A stretch of DNA of 64,000 nt from Pseudoduganella armeniaca (GTDB lineage: Bacteria; Pseudomonadota; Gammaproteobacteria; Burkholderiales; Burkholderiaceae_D). Under the pieces are notes generated by a model that did not search any database, was not told where the DNA came from, and was given only the letters and a program-made list of their open reading frames with translations. Location: the NCBI RefSeq assembly GCF_003028855.1, contig NZ_CP028324.1, positions 6,273,492 to 6,337,491 on the forward strand, in the 5' to 3' direction. Of the stretch, positions 1 through 8,384 are shown in pieces. A program made the translations under genes and the position numbers. Every line of letters starts with the position of its first letter. The stretch's first letter is position 1.

Positions 1-2
1 TC

Positions 3-1961
3 CACGGTGCGCTCGAGTACAACACGGCACTGTTCGACCACGCCACCGCGGCCGCGCTGGCGGGCCGCTTCACCACGCTGCTGGCGGCCATCGTCGCCGC
101 GCCCGCCATGCGTATCGACGCGCTGCCGCTGCTCGAGCGCGATGAACGGCAGCGCTTGCTGCTGGCCGCCAACGACACGCAGCGCGACTTCTCCCACCTG
201 CCCTGCGTGGTAGCGCAGATCGAAGCGCAGGCGCGCCAGGCACCGGCAGCCGATGCCGTGGAGGATGGCAAGCGCCGCCTTTCCTATCGTGAATTGAACA
301 GCCAGGCCAACCAGCTGGCCCGCTGGCTGCGTCAGCTGGGCGTGGGTCCCGATCGCCTGGTCGCCATCGGCATGGAGCGCGGCGCCGACATGGTGATCGG
401 CATGCTGGCGGTATTGAAAGCGGGCGGTGCCTACCTGCCGCTGGATCCCGGGCATCCGGTCCAGCGCCTGGACGACATCCTGCGCAATGCCGGCGATCCC
501 GTCGTGCTGACCCACGACCCGGTCGCCGGCAAGTTCGCGCACTATCGTGGCGAGCTCGTCATCCTCGACCACTGCCGCGGCGCGCTCGCGCAGCTGGACG
601 ATACCGACCTGTGCCAGCGGGTCCGGCCCGACCATCTGGCCTATTGCATCCACACGTCCGGGTCGAGCGGCGTGCCCAAGGGTGTGCTGGTGACACATGG
701 CGGCCTGGCCAACCTGGTGCAGGACTGGAACAGCGCCCATGCCCGTGCCGGGGCGGAACGCCATTCGCTGTGGACCGCGTTCGGCTTCGACGTTTCGCTA
801 TGGGAGTGGCTGCTGCCGCTGACGCGGGGCGCGGCAGTCTGCATGGTCCCGGAGGAGGTGCGCCTCGATCCGCAGCGCTACCTGCAATGGCTGGCCGAAC
901 AGCACATCACCTGTGCCTACCTGCCGCCGCACGTCGCGCGCCTGCTGCAGCCAGGCGCCGCCTTGCCCGCGCACCTGCTGGTGGGGGTGGAGGCGCTCAA
1001 CGAGGATGCACTGCACGCAGCCGCCGGCGGCAGCGTGGTCGTCAACGGCTATGGCCCAAGCGAGGCAACCGTCTACGCCACCACCTACCGCGAGGCGCTG
1101 AGGCCGCTGGCACGCAATATCCCGATCGGCAAACCGATCGCCAACACCCAAGCGTACGTGCTGGACCAGCGCCTGCAACCGGTGCCGCCAGGCGTTGCCG
1201 GCGAACTCTATCTGGCCGGCGCCGGTCTGGCGCGCGGCTACCTGAACCAGCCGGATCTAACCGCCGAAAAATTCGTGCCCAACCCGTATGGCCCGCCAGG
1301 CAGCCGCATGTACCGGACCGGCGATCTGGCGCGCTACCTGCAAGACGGCAACCTGGAGTTCCTGGGCCGTGTGGACCTGCAAGTGAAATTGAACGGCTTT
1401 CGCATCGAGCTCACCGAAATCGAAGCAGCCTTGCTGCGCCAGGACGCGGTGCGCGAAGCGGCCGTGCTGCTGCGCGAAGACGCGGGCGGCAAGCGGCTGG
1501 TCGCGTACGTCAGCCTGCGCCCCGACGGTGCGTCGCCGACCGGCGCGACGCTGCAGGCGGCGCTGGCTTTGTCATTGCCCCACTATATGGTGCCATCGAC
1601 CTGGGTTTTCGTTGCTGCGCTGCCGCTCAACGCCAGCGGCAAGCTGGACCGGAGAGCCTTGGCCACGCTGCCCCTGCCGGCGCCGGCGCCTGGCGCCCAC
1701 GTCGCCCCTGTCACGCCGCTGCAGCAGCGGCTGGCCCGGCTCTGGGCCGAACTGCTGGACGTGGCCCAGATCGGCTTGCACGACAATTTCTTCGCCTCGG
1801 GCGGGCATTCGCTGCTGCTTGCACCGCTCACCCTCAAGGTAAAGCAGGAATTCGGCGTCACCATTCCGGTAAAAACCATTTATGTGGCGCAGGATCTGCG
1901 CTCGTTTGCCGACCTGCTGGAAAAGATCCTGGCTCAACAACATCCCCATCATGAACTTTGA
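3..1961 (+). CDS. Nonribosomal peptide synthetase, C-terminal part (condensation end, adenylation, carrier domain); 5' end outside window
   Basis: The reading frame is open from the first bases of the window, so the gene starts upstream. The first 40 or so codons look like the end of a condensation domain. A full adenylation domain follows, with core motifs A3 (HTSGSSGVPKG), A4 (FDVS), A5 (NGYGPSEAT), A7 (YRTGDL), A8 (GRVDLQVKLNGFRIEL) and A10 (NASGKLDRR). It ends in a peptidyl carrier domain whose GGHS serine (codon 1809-1811) would take the phosphopantetheine arm. There is no thioesterase or reductase domain after the carrier, so product release must be done elsewhere. By eye alignment to PheA the pocket residues read D-V-W-Y-L-G-G-V-Y-K; I cannot assign the amino acid. 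The stop overlaps the start of the next gene. Confidence 0.93.
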   Translation, partial: HGALEYNTALFDHATAAALAGRFTTLLAAIVAAPAMRIDALPLLERDERQRLLLAANDTQRDFSHLPCVVAQIEAQARQAPAADAVEDGKRRLSYRELNSQANQLARWLRQLGVGPDRLVAIGMERGADMVIGMLAVLKAGGAYLPLDPGHPVQRLDDILRNAGDPVVLTHDPVAGKFAHYRGELVILDHCRGALAQLDDTDLCQRVRPDHLAYCIHTSGSSGVPKGVLVTHGGLANLVQDWNSAHARAGAERHSLWTAFGFDVSLWEWLLPLTRGAAVCMVPEEVRLDPQRYLQWLAEQHITCAYLPPHVARLLQPGAALPAHLLVGVEALNEDALHAAAGGSVVVNGYGPSEATVYATTYREALRPLARNIPIGKPIANTQAYVLDQRLQPVPPGVAGELYLAGAGLARGYLNQPDLTAEKFVPNPYGPPGSRMYRTGDLARYLQDGNLEFLGRVDLQVKLNGFRIELTEIEAALLRQDAVREAAVLLREDAGGKRLVAYVSLRPDGASPTGATLQAALALSLPHYMVPSTWVFVAALPLNASGKLDRRALATLPLPAPAPGAHVAPVTPLQQRLARLWAELLDVAQIGLHDNFFASGGHSLLLAPLTLKVKQEFGVTIPVKTIYVAQDLRSFADLLEKILAQQHPHHEL

Positions 1962-4290
1962 AGCGCTTTCCCTCGGCAGGCTGGCGGTCGCATGCCACAG
2001 CAGCGCCGATTACGACGAGGCCGTGCGCCTGGTCGCTGGCTCGCCCGAGCATCTGCCCTATATCCCGTATGTCGCCACGCCCCAGGCAGGGCCCGGCTTA
2101 TGCAAGCTGATCGAGTCGAGCCATCGCCACGTGCCCCATGCGGAGTTCGTTGCCACCGTCGCGCGCCAGCAGGGCGGCGGCATGCCGGCGCGGTGCGGCG
2201 CGGGCGCATCCGCCATCGCCTGCGTCACGCCCGCCGCGCGCAATGGCGCTGCCATGCTGGCACACCTGACGGGCCGCGTCATGCACGACAGCGTCGACGC
2301 TGCCAGGCTGGCTTTGCTGGCGCGGCAGCTGGAACCGGCGGCCTCCCTGCTCGTCGTTGGCCTGGCCGCCGATGTCGACGCCAAGCTGCTGCGCTCGCTT
2401 GCCGAACTGTCCGCGTCTCATAACGTGGGCGTGCTCGTGGCGCGCTCATTGGACCTGCTGACGCAAATGATCGCCTGGCGCCTGCTGCATGACGGCGAGC
2501 AGCCGCCGCGCGGCAGGCACATGATGGTGCTGACGGACCTCGCGATCGCCGAGCTGTTCGCGGCGGAAGACACCGTCAGCCAGTTCGGCAGCGGCTTCGT
2601 GCCGCCCGATCCTGCCGAACGGTTCGATTACTTCGGCTTCAACGGACACGGCACGGCCATCCACGCCGACCTGGGAAGCCGGCACGTGCTGTGTGGAAAG
2701 CGGGACGATCATCCCGGCAGCATGGAGGCACCCCACCTGAACGCCTGCCAGGCCAGTGCCTTGTGCTCCGGCGATGGACTCGGCAAGAAAGAGCGCATCC
2801 GGCTGGCACAGCTGCAGGCCAAGGTGTACTTCGTGCATACCTGTATCGGCATCACCCTGGGTGATCCGTTCCACTCGCCGGATCTCAACCTGGCCATGGG
2901 GGCACTGGAACAGGGTGCGTTGGGGTACCTGTCCACCATGAAGGTGGTGAAGGGCAAGCCCTACTATCCGGCCCTGGTGTCGTGCGCCTTGCGTTCCGGC
3001 TATTCCGTGGGCGAGGCGGCGCGCCTGCTGACGCTTGTCCACGGCAACGCTTGCCTTGAACCGCCCGGTCATTTGTTGCTGGGCGATCCCGAGTTTGCCC
3101 TGGCGGTCCGGTCGGATACGCCGTGGCAGACCAGCTGCCGGCTGGACAGCGCCAACCAGACGATCGACGTACAAGTGCGCGTGCAATCGGACAGCGTGTT
3201 CGCGCTTTGCGAGATCCCATTGGATGGGGTACCGCAGCCAGGCAAGCCAGGGTTCCGCCTGCTTGCGCTCGACACGGATGGCGCCAGCGCCCCGTTCGTG
3301 GAACTGGTGCAGGCAAAAGGCAAGCTCAGCGCTGTGTTCCTGTTGCCGCAACCGGCACCAGGGGCAGTCCTGTCCTTGCGCATCTCGTGGGCTGCCGAGC
3401 CATATCGCCAACTGCTGGCCTTGGCGCGGCGGATCGGCGCCAACGCGGTAGCGTTGCGCACCATCGCCAGCTACGTCGCGCAGCAAAATGCCAGCGAGGC
3501 CCTGCCGGGACGTGTCGCTTTCGAACGATCGCTGGGCAGGCTGATCGCAACGGCCGATGCCGTGCAGGCCCCGTTATGCGCTGTCGTGCAGGGGTTCAGC
3601 AGCGGCAATTCCCTGGCGCTGCAGCAGCAAGCCTTCACGCGCTACGAACTGGACGAGATACTTCAACGCTTGCGTGCCGTGGAACAGGCTGAAATCGCGC
3701 AGGCATCCGAATGGCGCTTCAATGACTATTTCCCCAGCCTGACGGAACCCGGCTTCATCGCGGAGGAAGAAACCCACACGGATCGTCCCTGCCCCGTTTG
3801 CGGCCAGGGCACGGATCTGGTGCACCGACGCTCCCTGTATCATCCCGACGTCTGTCGGCAAAGCTGGCATTGCCAGCGCTGCCAGCAGGTGCTGGATCGG
3901 CCCGCCGAAGGACTGGACCTGCGCATCGCCTGCCCTCGTACTGGACAGCGCGGCGAGCCGGTAACCATTACCGTCATGGCGGAGAACACGCACGACTGGC
4001 CGGTCGCCGCCAGTGGGGCCTGGCGTGTCCACAACAAGGAGGGCGGCACGCCCTTCCACCGCGCGCCGATCGCGCCCTTGCACATCGATCTCGCGCCACG
4101 GGAGCGTCGTACGCTGGAGCTGACGCTGCCGACAGGGCATGACGCCATGATCGGCCACCATCGCATCACGCTGGTGTATCTGTCGGAACTGGGCATCGCC
4201 GCGGCCAATTGCGCGATTCATATCGGGCCCGGCGCGCAGGCGGCGGTCAAGCCGGTATTGGTGCGGCGGCCGTTGCGACGGCTGGGGTGA
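1951..4290 (+). CDS. Putative clan CD (caspase/gingipain C25-like) protein with zinc ribbon, coupled to NRPS
   Basis: This 779-aa protein starts at ATG 1951, inside the last codons of the NRPS gene, so the two are probably translationally coupled. I do not recognise it as a named family. The middle resembles the gingipain/caspase fold: a GHG motif (His233), a hydrophobic strand ending in HTC (Cys298), then LLLGDP (378-380), the order seen in C25-like peptidases with a His/Cys dyad. Residues 614-644 hold CPVC and CQRC, a Cys4 zinc-ribbon pattern. The C-terminal 130 residues look beta-rich. No signal peptide is visible, so a cytoplasmic protein is likely. A role in processing, release or control of the NRPS product is inference from position only. 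Other clan CD folds, such as CHAT, or an inactive homologue are possible. Confidence 0.7.
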   Translation: MNFEALSLGRLAVACHSSADYDEAVRLVAGSPEHLPYIPYVATPQAGPGLCKLIESSHRHVPHAEFVATVARQQGGGMPARCGAGASAIACVTPAARNGAAMLAHLTGRVMHDSVDAARLALLARQLEPAASLLVVGLAADVDAKLLRSLAELSASHNVGVLVARSLDLLTQMIAWRLLHDGEQPPRGRHMMVLTDLAIAELFAAEDTVSQFGSGFVPPDPAERFDYFGFNGHGTAIHADLGSRHVLCGKRDDHPGSMEAPHLNACQASALCSGDGLGKKERIRLAQLQAKVYFVHTCIGITLGDPFHSPDLNLAMGALEQGALGYLSTMKVVKGKPYYPALVSCALRSGYSVGEAARLLTLVHGNACLEPPGHLLLGDPEFALAVRSDTPWQTSCRLDSANQTIDVQVRVQSDSVFALCEIPLDGVPQPGKPGFRLLALDTDGASAPFVELVQAKGKLSAVFLLPQPAPGAVLSLRISWAAEPYRQLLALARRIGANAVALRTIASYVAQQNASEALPGRVAFERSLGRLIATADAVQAPLCAVVQGFSSGNSLALQQQAFTRYELDEILQRLRAVEQAEIAQASEWRFNDYFPSLTEPGFIAEEETHTDRPCPVCGQGTDLVHRRSLYHPDVCRQSWHCQRCQQVLDRPAEGLDLRIACPRTGQRGEPVTITVMAENTHDWPVAASGAWRVHNKEGGTPFHRAPIAPLHIDLAPRERRTLELTLPTGHDAMIGHHRITLVYLSELGIAAANCAIHIGPGAQAAVKPVLVRRPLRRLG

Positions 4291-4302
4291 CGGCTGGGGT
4301 GA
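4279..4302 (+). repeat. 12-bp tandem duplication spanning the stop codon
   Basis: The unit CGGCTGGGGTGA occurs twice in tandem across the stop of the 779-aa gene. Each unit carries an in-frame TGA, so the stop codon itself is duplicated. Confidence 0.8.
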
Positions 4303-4352
4303 CGGCGTGGCAGGCAAGGTCAGGATGAGGCCACGGCGCCCAGGCATGGCGC

Positions 4353-4367
4353 TGTGCCCTGGGCACA
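4353..4367. terminator. Short perfect hairpin after the NRPS operon
   Basis: TGTGCCC and GGGCACA form a 7-bp inverted repeat about one base apart, so the innermost pairs would open in RNA. It lies 60 bp after the last NRPS-operon stop and beside a longer hairpin at 4370-4398. There is no T run, so a terminator role is tentative. Confidence 0.35.
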
Positions 4368-4369
4368 AA

Positions 4370-4398
4370 CAGGTGGCCGGTTTCGCACCGGCCACCTG
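4370..4398. terminator. Perfect 12-bp hairpin built on the T arm of the tRNA relic
   Basis: CAGGTGGCCGGT at 4370-4381 pairs with ACCGGCCACCTG at 4387-4398 around the 5-nt loop TTCGC. It lies between the convergent NRPS operon and PEP-CTERM gene, a good place for a terminator, but there is no T run on either side. Confidence 0.4.
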
Positions 4399-4437
4399 AG
4401 CACGAATCAATTGCTCTGCCAAGTAAGCTGAGCCGGC
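4371..4437 (-). pseudogene. Decayed tRNA-Thr remnant
   Basis: Read on the minus strand from 4437, this matches the intact tRNA-Thr at 11095-11170 from its 5' end through the T arm, with about ten substitutions and a 3-nt deletion after the anticodon loop. The would-be anticodon is CGU. The TTC of the T loop has become TGC, and the 3' acceptor strand and CCA are missing, so it cannot be a working tRNA. Confidence 0.75.
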
Positions 4438-4491
4438 CTGAGGCCGCCTTCCAATCCTGACGGCACAGGGCCGACGTCGGCGGCCTGCCGG

Positions 4492-5841
4492 TCAGGGAAG
4501 CCCGACCGCCATCGCGGCGCGACCTCGGCCGAATTCTGCGCGGCGTACCAGCACGACGGCGAGCCCTGCCAGCAGCAGCATCCAAGTACCTGGCTCGGGG
4601 ATTGCGGCGACGCCAACCGCGTACTCGAAGCCGAATCCGCCCGGCTCGGCCAGCGTGAAGCCGGCCGAGATCAACAGGTCCTGATTCCCCGCGGCCAGCA
4701 TGTCGAGCACAAGGCTGCGGCGGTCAAAGAACAGCTGGGCGTCCGCGACGCTGGTAAAGGTCTGCGAGAACACCTCGGTACCGTGGCTGCGCACGATCAG
4801 TTCCAGTTCCGTGAAACCGGCGCCCTCCGTCACCGAACCCAGCAAGCCCAGGGTCAGGTGGCCCGGGAGGTCGGTCGCAAACACGAAGTTCGCCGCCGTG
4901 ACGTAGGTATAACCGGTGCCGTCGCTGCCATCGGCTGGGAAACTGCCGGCCATCGTGCCGATTCCGACCACCCGGCTGTCCGCCAGGGCCGCGGCAACGG
5001 CCGGCGCGCCGGCCAGCGCGTCGCCGACCACGCCCGTTGCTGGCCCGGCGAGGGCGTACGAGAGCGCCTGGTAACCCGACGCCGGCCCCATCAGTCCGTA
5101 ACGATTCCCACCCACGTTGGCCGACGAGGCCGTACGCACCGTGCCGCCAGTGGGCGCGCCCGCCCGGGTCTCGACCGTCATGCCCGCCGCGCCAGTCGAA
5201 CTGCTGACCGACGATGCCACGCCGGAGTCGCCCTGCGCGGTGGCATACGCGTAATTGCTCGCTGCGCCCTGGGCCCACGAGCGGGCGGTGGCATCGGCCT
5301 GCAGGCCCGTGGCCTCGGCGTTCGCAAGGCTGCTGCCGCCATTGCCGGTGCTGCGGGCCTCGACCAGGGCCGATGCCGTGCCCAGCAGCACACCGGTACC
5401 GCCAACCGCTTCTCCCCGCGCCTGCGCGGCGCCGGCGGCGGTGGCGCGGCTGACGACGTCGGCACGGCCGCCATCGGCCAGGCCGAGGTAGGCGGCGCCG
5501 CCCCGTGCCGAGGCGACACTATCGGCGCGGACGGCAGACTCCACGGAAGAGCGGGCCCGGGCATCGCCGCCCATGCCGTGGCTGCCGGCAGCACTGTCGC
5601 CACCGGCACCGCCCTGCGCAGTGACGATGCCATTGGCAGACGCTGCCGTCCGCAGCGCCAGCATCGCATCGGCGGCACCGCCCGCGCCCGCCGTGGCGGC
5701 GCCCGAGCCCTGCCCGCCGCCGCCGCCATAGGCGCCGACGTGTACGGTCAGGAAGCCGGTGGCCCCACTGTCGGCCAATGTCAGATGAGAGCTGGCGAGG
5801 CCACCCGGGGCGGCGAAACCGTCGTCGCTGCCTCCGCCCAT
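4492..5841 (-). CDS. C-terminal part of the PEP-CTERM protein
   Basis: This 449-codon frame carries the end of the giant protein: glycine/alanine-rich repeats, then a beta-rich non-repeat segment of about 150 residues, and the PEP-CTERM signal. The same frame is open upstream of ATG 5841 to about 5940 and keeps the repeat pattern, so 5841 is unlikely to be a true start. Confidence 0.7.
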   Translation of the reverse strand: MGGGSDDGFAAPGGLASSHLTLADSGATGFLTVHVGAYGGGGGQGSGAATAGAGGAADAMLALRTAASANGIVTAQGGAGGDSAAGSHGMGGDARARSSVESAVRADSVASARGGAAYLGLADGGRADVVSRATAAGAAQARGEAVGGTGVLLGTASALVEARSTGNGGSSLANAEATGLQADATARSWAQGAASNYAYATAQGDSGVASSVSSSTGAAGMTVETRAGAPTGGTVRTASSANVGGNRYGLMGPASGYQALSYALAGPATGVVGDALAGAPAVAAALADSRVVGIGTMAGSFPADGSDGTGYTYVTAANFVFATDLPGHLTLGLLGSVTEGAGFTELELIVRSHGTEVFSQTFTSVADAQLFFDRRSLVLDMLAAGNQDLLISAGFTLAEPGGFGFEYAVGVAAIPEPGTWMLLLAGLAVVLVRRAEFGRGRAAMAVGLP

Positions 5842-5867
5842 GCCGCCGAACGCTTGCTGCGTGAGTG

Positions 5868-8384
5868 TCAGGATACCGTCATTGCTGCCGCTGACGGCAT
5901 CGACCAGAACGGCCGCGCCACCGATACCGCCCGCCGCCCCTGCTGCCCGAAGCCACCGGTGCCGCCGGTGGCCCGGGCGGTAGCGGCAATGGCTTCGCTG
6001 CGGCCGACAGCCCTGGCACGCGCCGTGGCGCTGCCGCCGGCGCCGGCCTGGTACCCGCTGCCGCTGGCATTGCCACCGGCTCCCCCGCTCGCCATGGCCA
6101 CGCTGATCATCGCGCCGCCACTGCCGCCGCTGCCGATGGCGGTACTGCTGGCCCGACCCTGGCCGCCAGCGGCGCCGTTGCCGGAGAGATGGCTGCCACC
6201 GTTGCCGCCATAGCCCTGCGCGGTCGTGTCCATCGAATGCTGGGAGGAGGCATGGACAGTGGCCGTTCCCAACGCCCCGGCAGTGGCCGTGCCGATACCG
6301 GCCGGACCACCGCCGCCACCGGCATTCCCGCCCGCGCCGCCGGTTGCCGTCGTGGCCAGCGACAGGCCGGCCGCATTGCTGTTGACGAGCGTCAGGGTGA
6401 CGTCGGCGCTACCGGCGGCCCCACCCCTGCCGTCCGCACTGTCGCCACCGCGGCCGCCGCGGCCGTTCAGGCTGATGGTCATGGCGCCATTGGTGCTGCC
6501 TTGTGCGTTATTCAACAGCACGACCTCGCGCCCCGCGCCACCGTCGGCGCCGTTGCTGCCGGCGCCGCCATCGCCGCCGCCGACCGTGGCGGCAAGCGTC
6601 AGGTTGCCGCTTTCGCCGCTGCCGCGCAGGGTGGTGGTCGCGGCGCCGCCGTTGCCGCCGCGTTGGCCTCTGCCCGAGCCGCCAGCGCCAGCGCCTCCCC
6701 TGGCGCTGCCCATCAGGGTGAGAGCACCGGGGTCGCGCAGCGTGCCGGTGGCACTGGCGCTCGCCGCGCCCCCATCGGCCCCGGTGCCGCCGCTGCGGCC
6801 GGCCCCGCCATTGCCGCCCTGCGCACCTACCGAGCCATACAGGCTATCGGGCCCAGCAATCGTCAGCACGGCATCGGCCATGCCGCCGGCGCCCGACCGG
6901 CCAATCGCGTCGCCCAAGGCATTCTGACTGCCGCCCTGGCCACCATAGGCAACACTGGTGCCGCGCACGCCCGTGTCCGACGCGGACAGTGTCAACGCGG
7001 TCCTGGCATTGCCGCCGGCACCGGCTTGGCCGTTTCCTGTCGCCCCACCGGCGCCGCCGGTGGCCACGATCGTGCTGTCGAGTCGGGTCATGAGCGCGCT
7101 TGCGCCGTGCTCGGCGCGGGCATCGCCGCCACGCCCGCCGTTGCCGACGCCTGTCGCATTACCGCCCTGCCCGCCGCTGGCGCTCAGGGCAACCTGGATA
7201 CTGCCGGGCGCAATGTCGATGCCGGGGTTGGCCAGCGTGAGGCGGGACAGTGCGGCGCCGCCAGCGCCGCCGTTGCCACTGTAGGCCGCGCCACCGTTCC
7301 CGCCGATCGCCGCCTGCCCCAGGTAGAGCTTGCCGCTGGTGCGACCACTGACCGTGTCGATCGCACTGGCGGCCGCTCCGGCGCCGCCCGGGCCCGAACT
7401 GATGCGCCGCACATCGCCACCGGCACCGCCGCGCTGGGTAACGGTGACGGACAGCAGGCTGTCGGACGTACCGGTCGAGCTGCCGGCGGCACGCGCCGTT
7501 GCCTGCCCGCCAGCGCCGCCACCGCCGTTCCCGCCTGCGCCGCCCTGCCCGCCGACTGCGTCCGCCTCGACGTTGACGATGGCACCGGCACCGCTGCCGC
7601 TGGCGACCGTGCGGGCGTTGCCGCCTCGCGCGCCCGCCGGCCCACGGCCACCAATGCCGCCGAGTCCGAACGCGCGCACTGCCAGAGTGCCGTCTTGCAC
7701 CGTGCCGTCGACGGATGCGTCGGCTCTGCCGCCATCCGCCGCCGCGCCCGTCAAGCTCGTGCCGCCATTCCCGCCGACCGCCACGCTGGCCAGATCGAGC
7801 CGGGCTGCTTTTGTATCGATCAAGGTGAGGTTGCTGTGCGCCTGGCCGGCCCTGCCGCCAGCGCCGCTGTCGCTGGCGCCGCCGGCACCGCCGTACGCGA
7901 TCTGGTCCAGTGTCAGCCTGCCGGCGCTGGCGCCACTGACCGCGTTGACGAGGTGCGAATCGGCGCCGGCGCCGCCCTTCGCGCCGCCGCTGGCGAATCC
8001 GCCGGCGCCGCCCTGCTGTCCGACGCCCACGTGCAGGTCGCCGCCAGTCGCGCTGCCTGTGGCGGCCGCGACGGCGCGCCCGCCGGCGCCTGCCTCGCGG
8101 CCCGTACCGGTGGCCTGGCCGCCTTCACCGCCGGTTGCGGACGCGTTCAGGACCGAGCCTTCGGTGCCGGTCGCATGGCCCTCGATATGGCTGTCGGCGC
8201 GCGCCCCGGCGGCACCCCGGCCGACCGCGCTGCCACCGCCCTGGCCGCCCTGGGCCACCGCGCTACCATTGACCGCGGCGCCACGCAGCATCGCCGATGC
8301 CGTCGCCGTGCCGCCAGCGCCACCGGTGCCCCTGCCTGCAGCGAGCCCGCCGGCACCGCCGGTGGCACTGACATTCGCCGTCAC
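5868..8384 (-). CDS. Middle glycine-rich repeat part of the PEP-CTERM protein
   Basis: This 838-codon frame is almost entirely GG-rich repeats separated by short serine/threonine/leucine segments such as SGALTL. The in-frame sequence upstream of GTG 8384 still matches the repeats to about 8544, so it is an internal piece, not a separate gene. Its last 20 or so residues before the stop at 5868 are arginine-rich and out of register, the sign of a frameshift. Confidence 0.6.
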   Translation of the reverse strand: MTANVSATGGAGGLAAGRGTGGAGGTATASAMLRGAAVNGSAVAQGGQGGGSAVGRGAAGARADSHIEGHATGTEGSVLNASATGGEGGQATGTGREAGAGGRAVAAATGSATGGDLHVGVGQQGGAGGFASGGAKGGAGADSHLVNAVSGASAGRLTLDQIAYGGAGGASDSGAGGRAGQAHSNLTLIDTKAARLDLASVAVGGNGGTSLTGAAADGGRADASVDGTVQDGTLAVRAFGLGGIGGRGPAGARGGNARTVASGSGAGAIVNVEADAVGGQGGAGGNGGGGAGGQATARAAGSSTGTSDSLLSVTVTQRGGAGGDVRRISSGPGGAGAAASAIDTVSGRTSGKLYLGQAAIGGNGGAAYSGNGGAGGAALSRLTLANPGIDIAPGSIQVALSASGGQGGNATGVGNGGRGGDARAEHGASALMTRLDSTIVATGGAGGATGNGQAGAGGNARTALTLSASDTGVRGTSVAYGGQGGSQNALGDAIGRSGAGGMADAVLTIAGPDSLYGSVGAQGGNGGAGRSGGTGADGGAASASATGTLRDPGALTLMGSARGGAGAGGSGRGQRGGNGGAATTTLRGSGESGNLTLAATVGGGDGGAGSNGADGGAGREVVLLNNAQGSTNGAMTISLNGRGGRGGDSADGRGGAAGSADVTLTLVNSNAAGLSLATTATGGAGGNAGGGGGPAGIGTATAGALGTATVHASSQHSMDTTAQGYGGNGGSHLSGNGAAGGQGRASSTAIGSGGSGGAMISVAMASGGAGGNASGSGYQAGAGGSATARARAVGRSEAIAATARATGGTGGFGQQGRRAVSVARPFWSMPSAAAMTVS

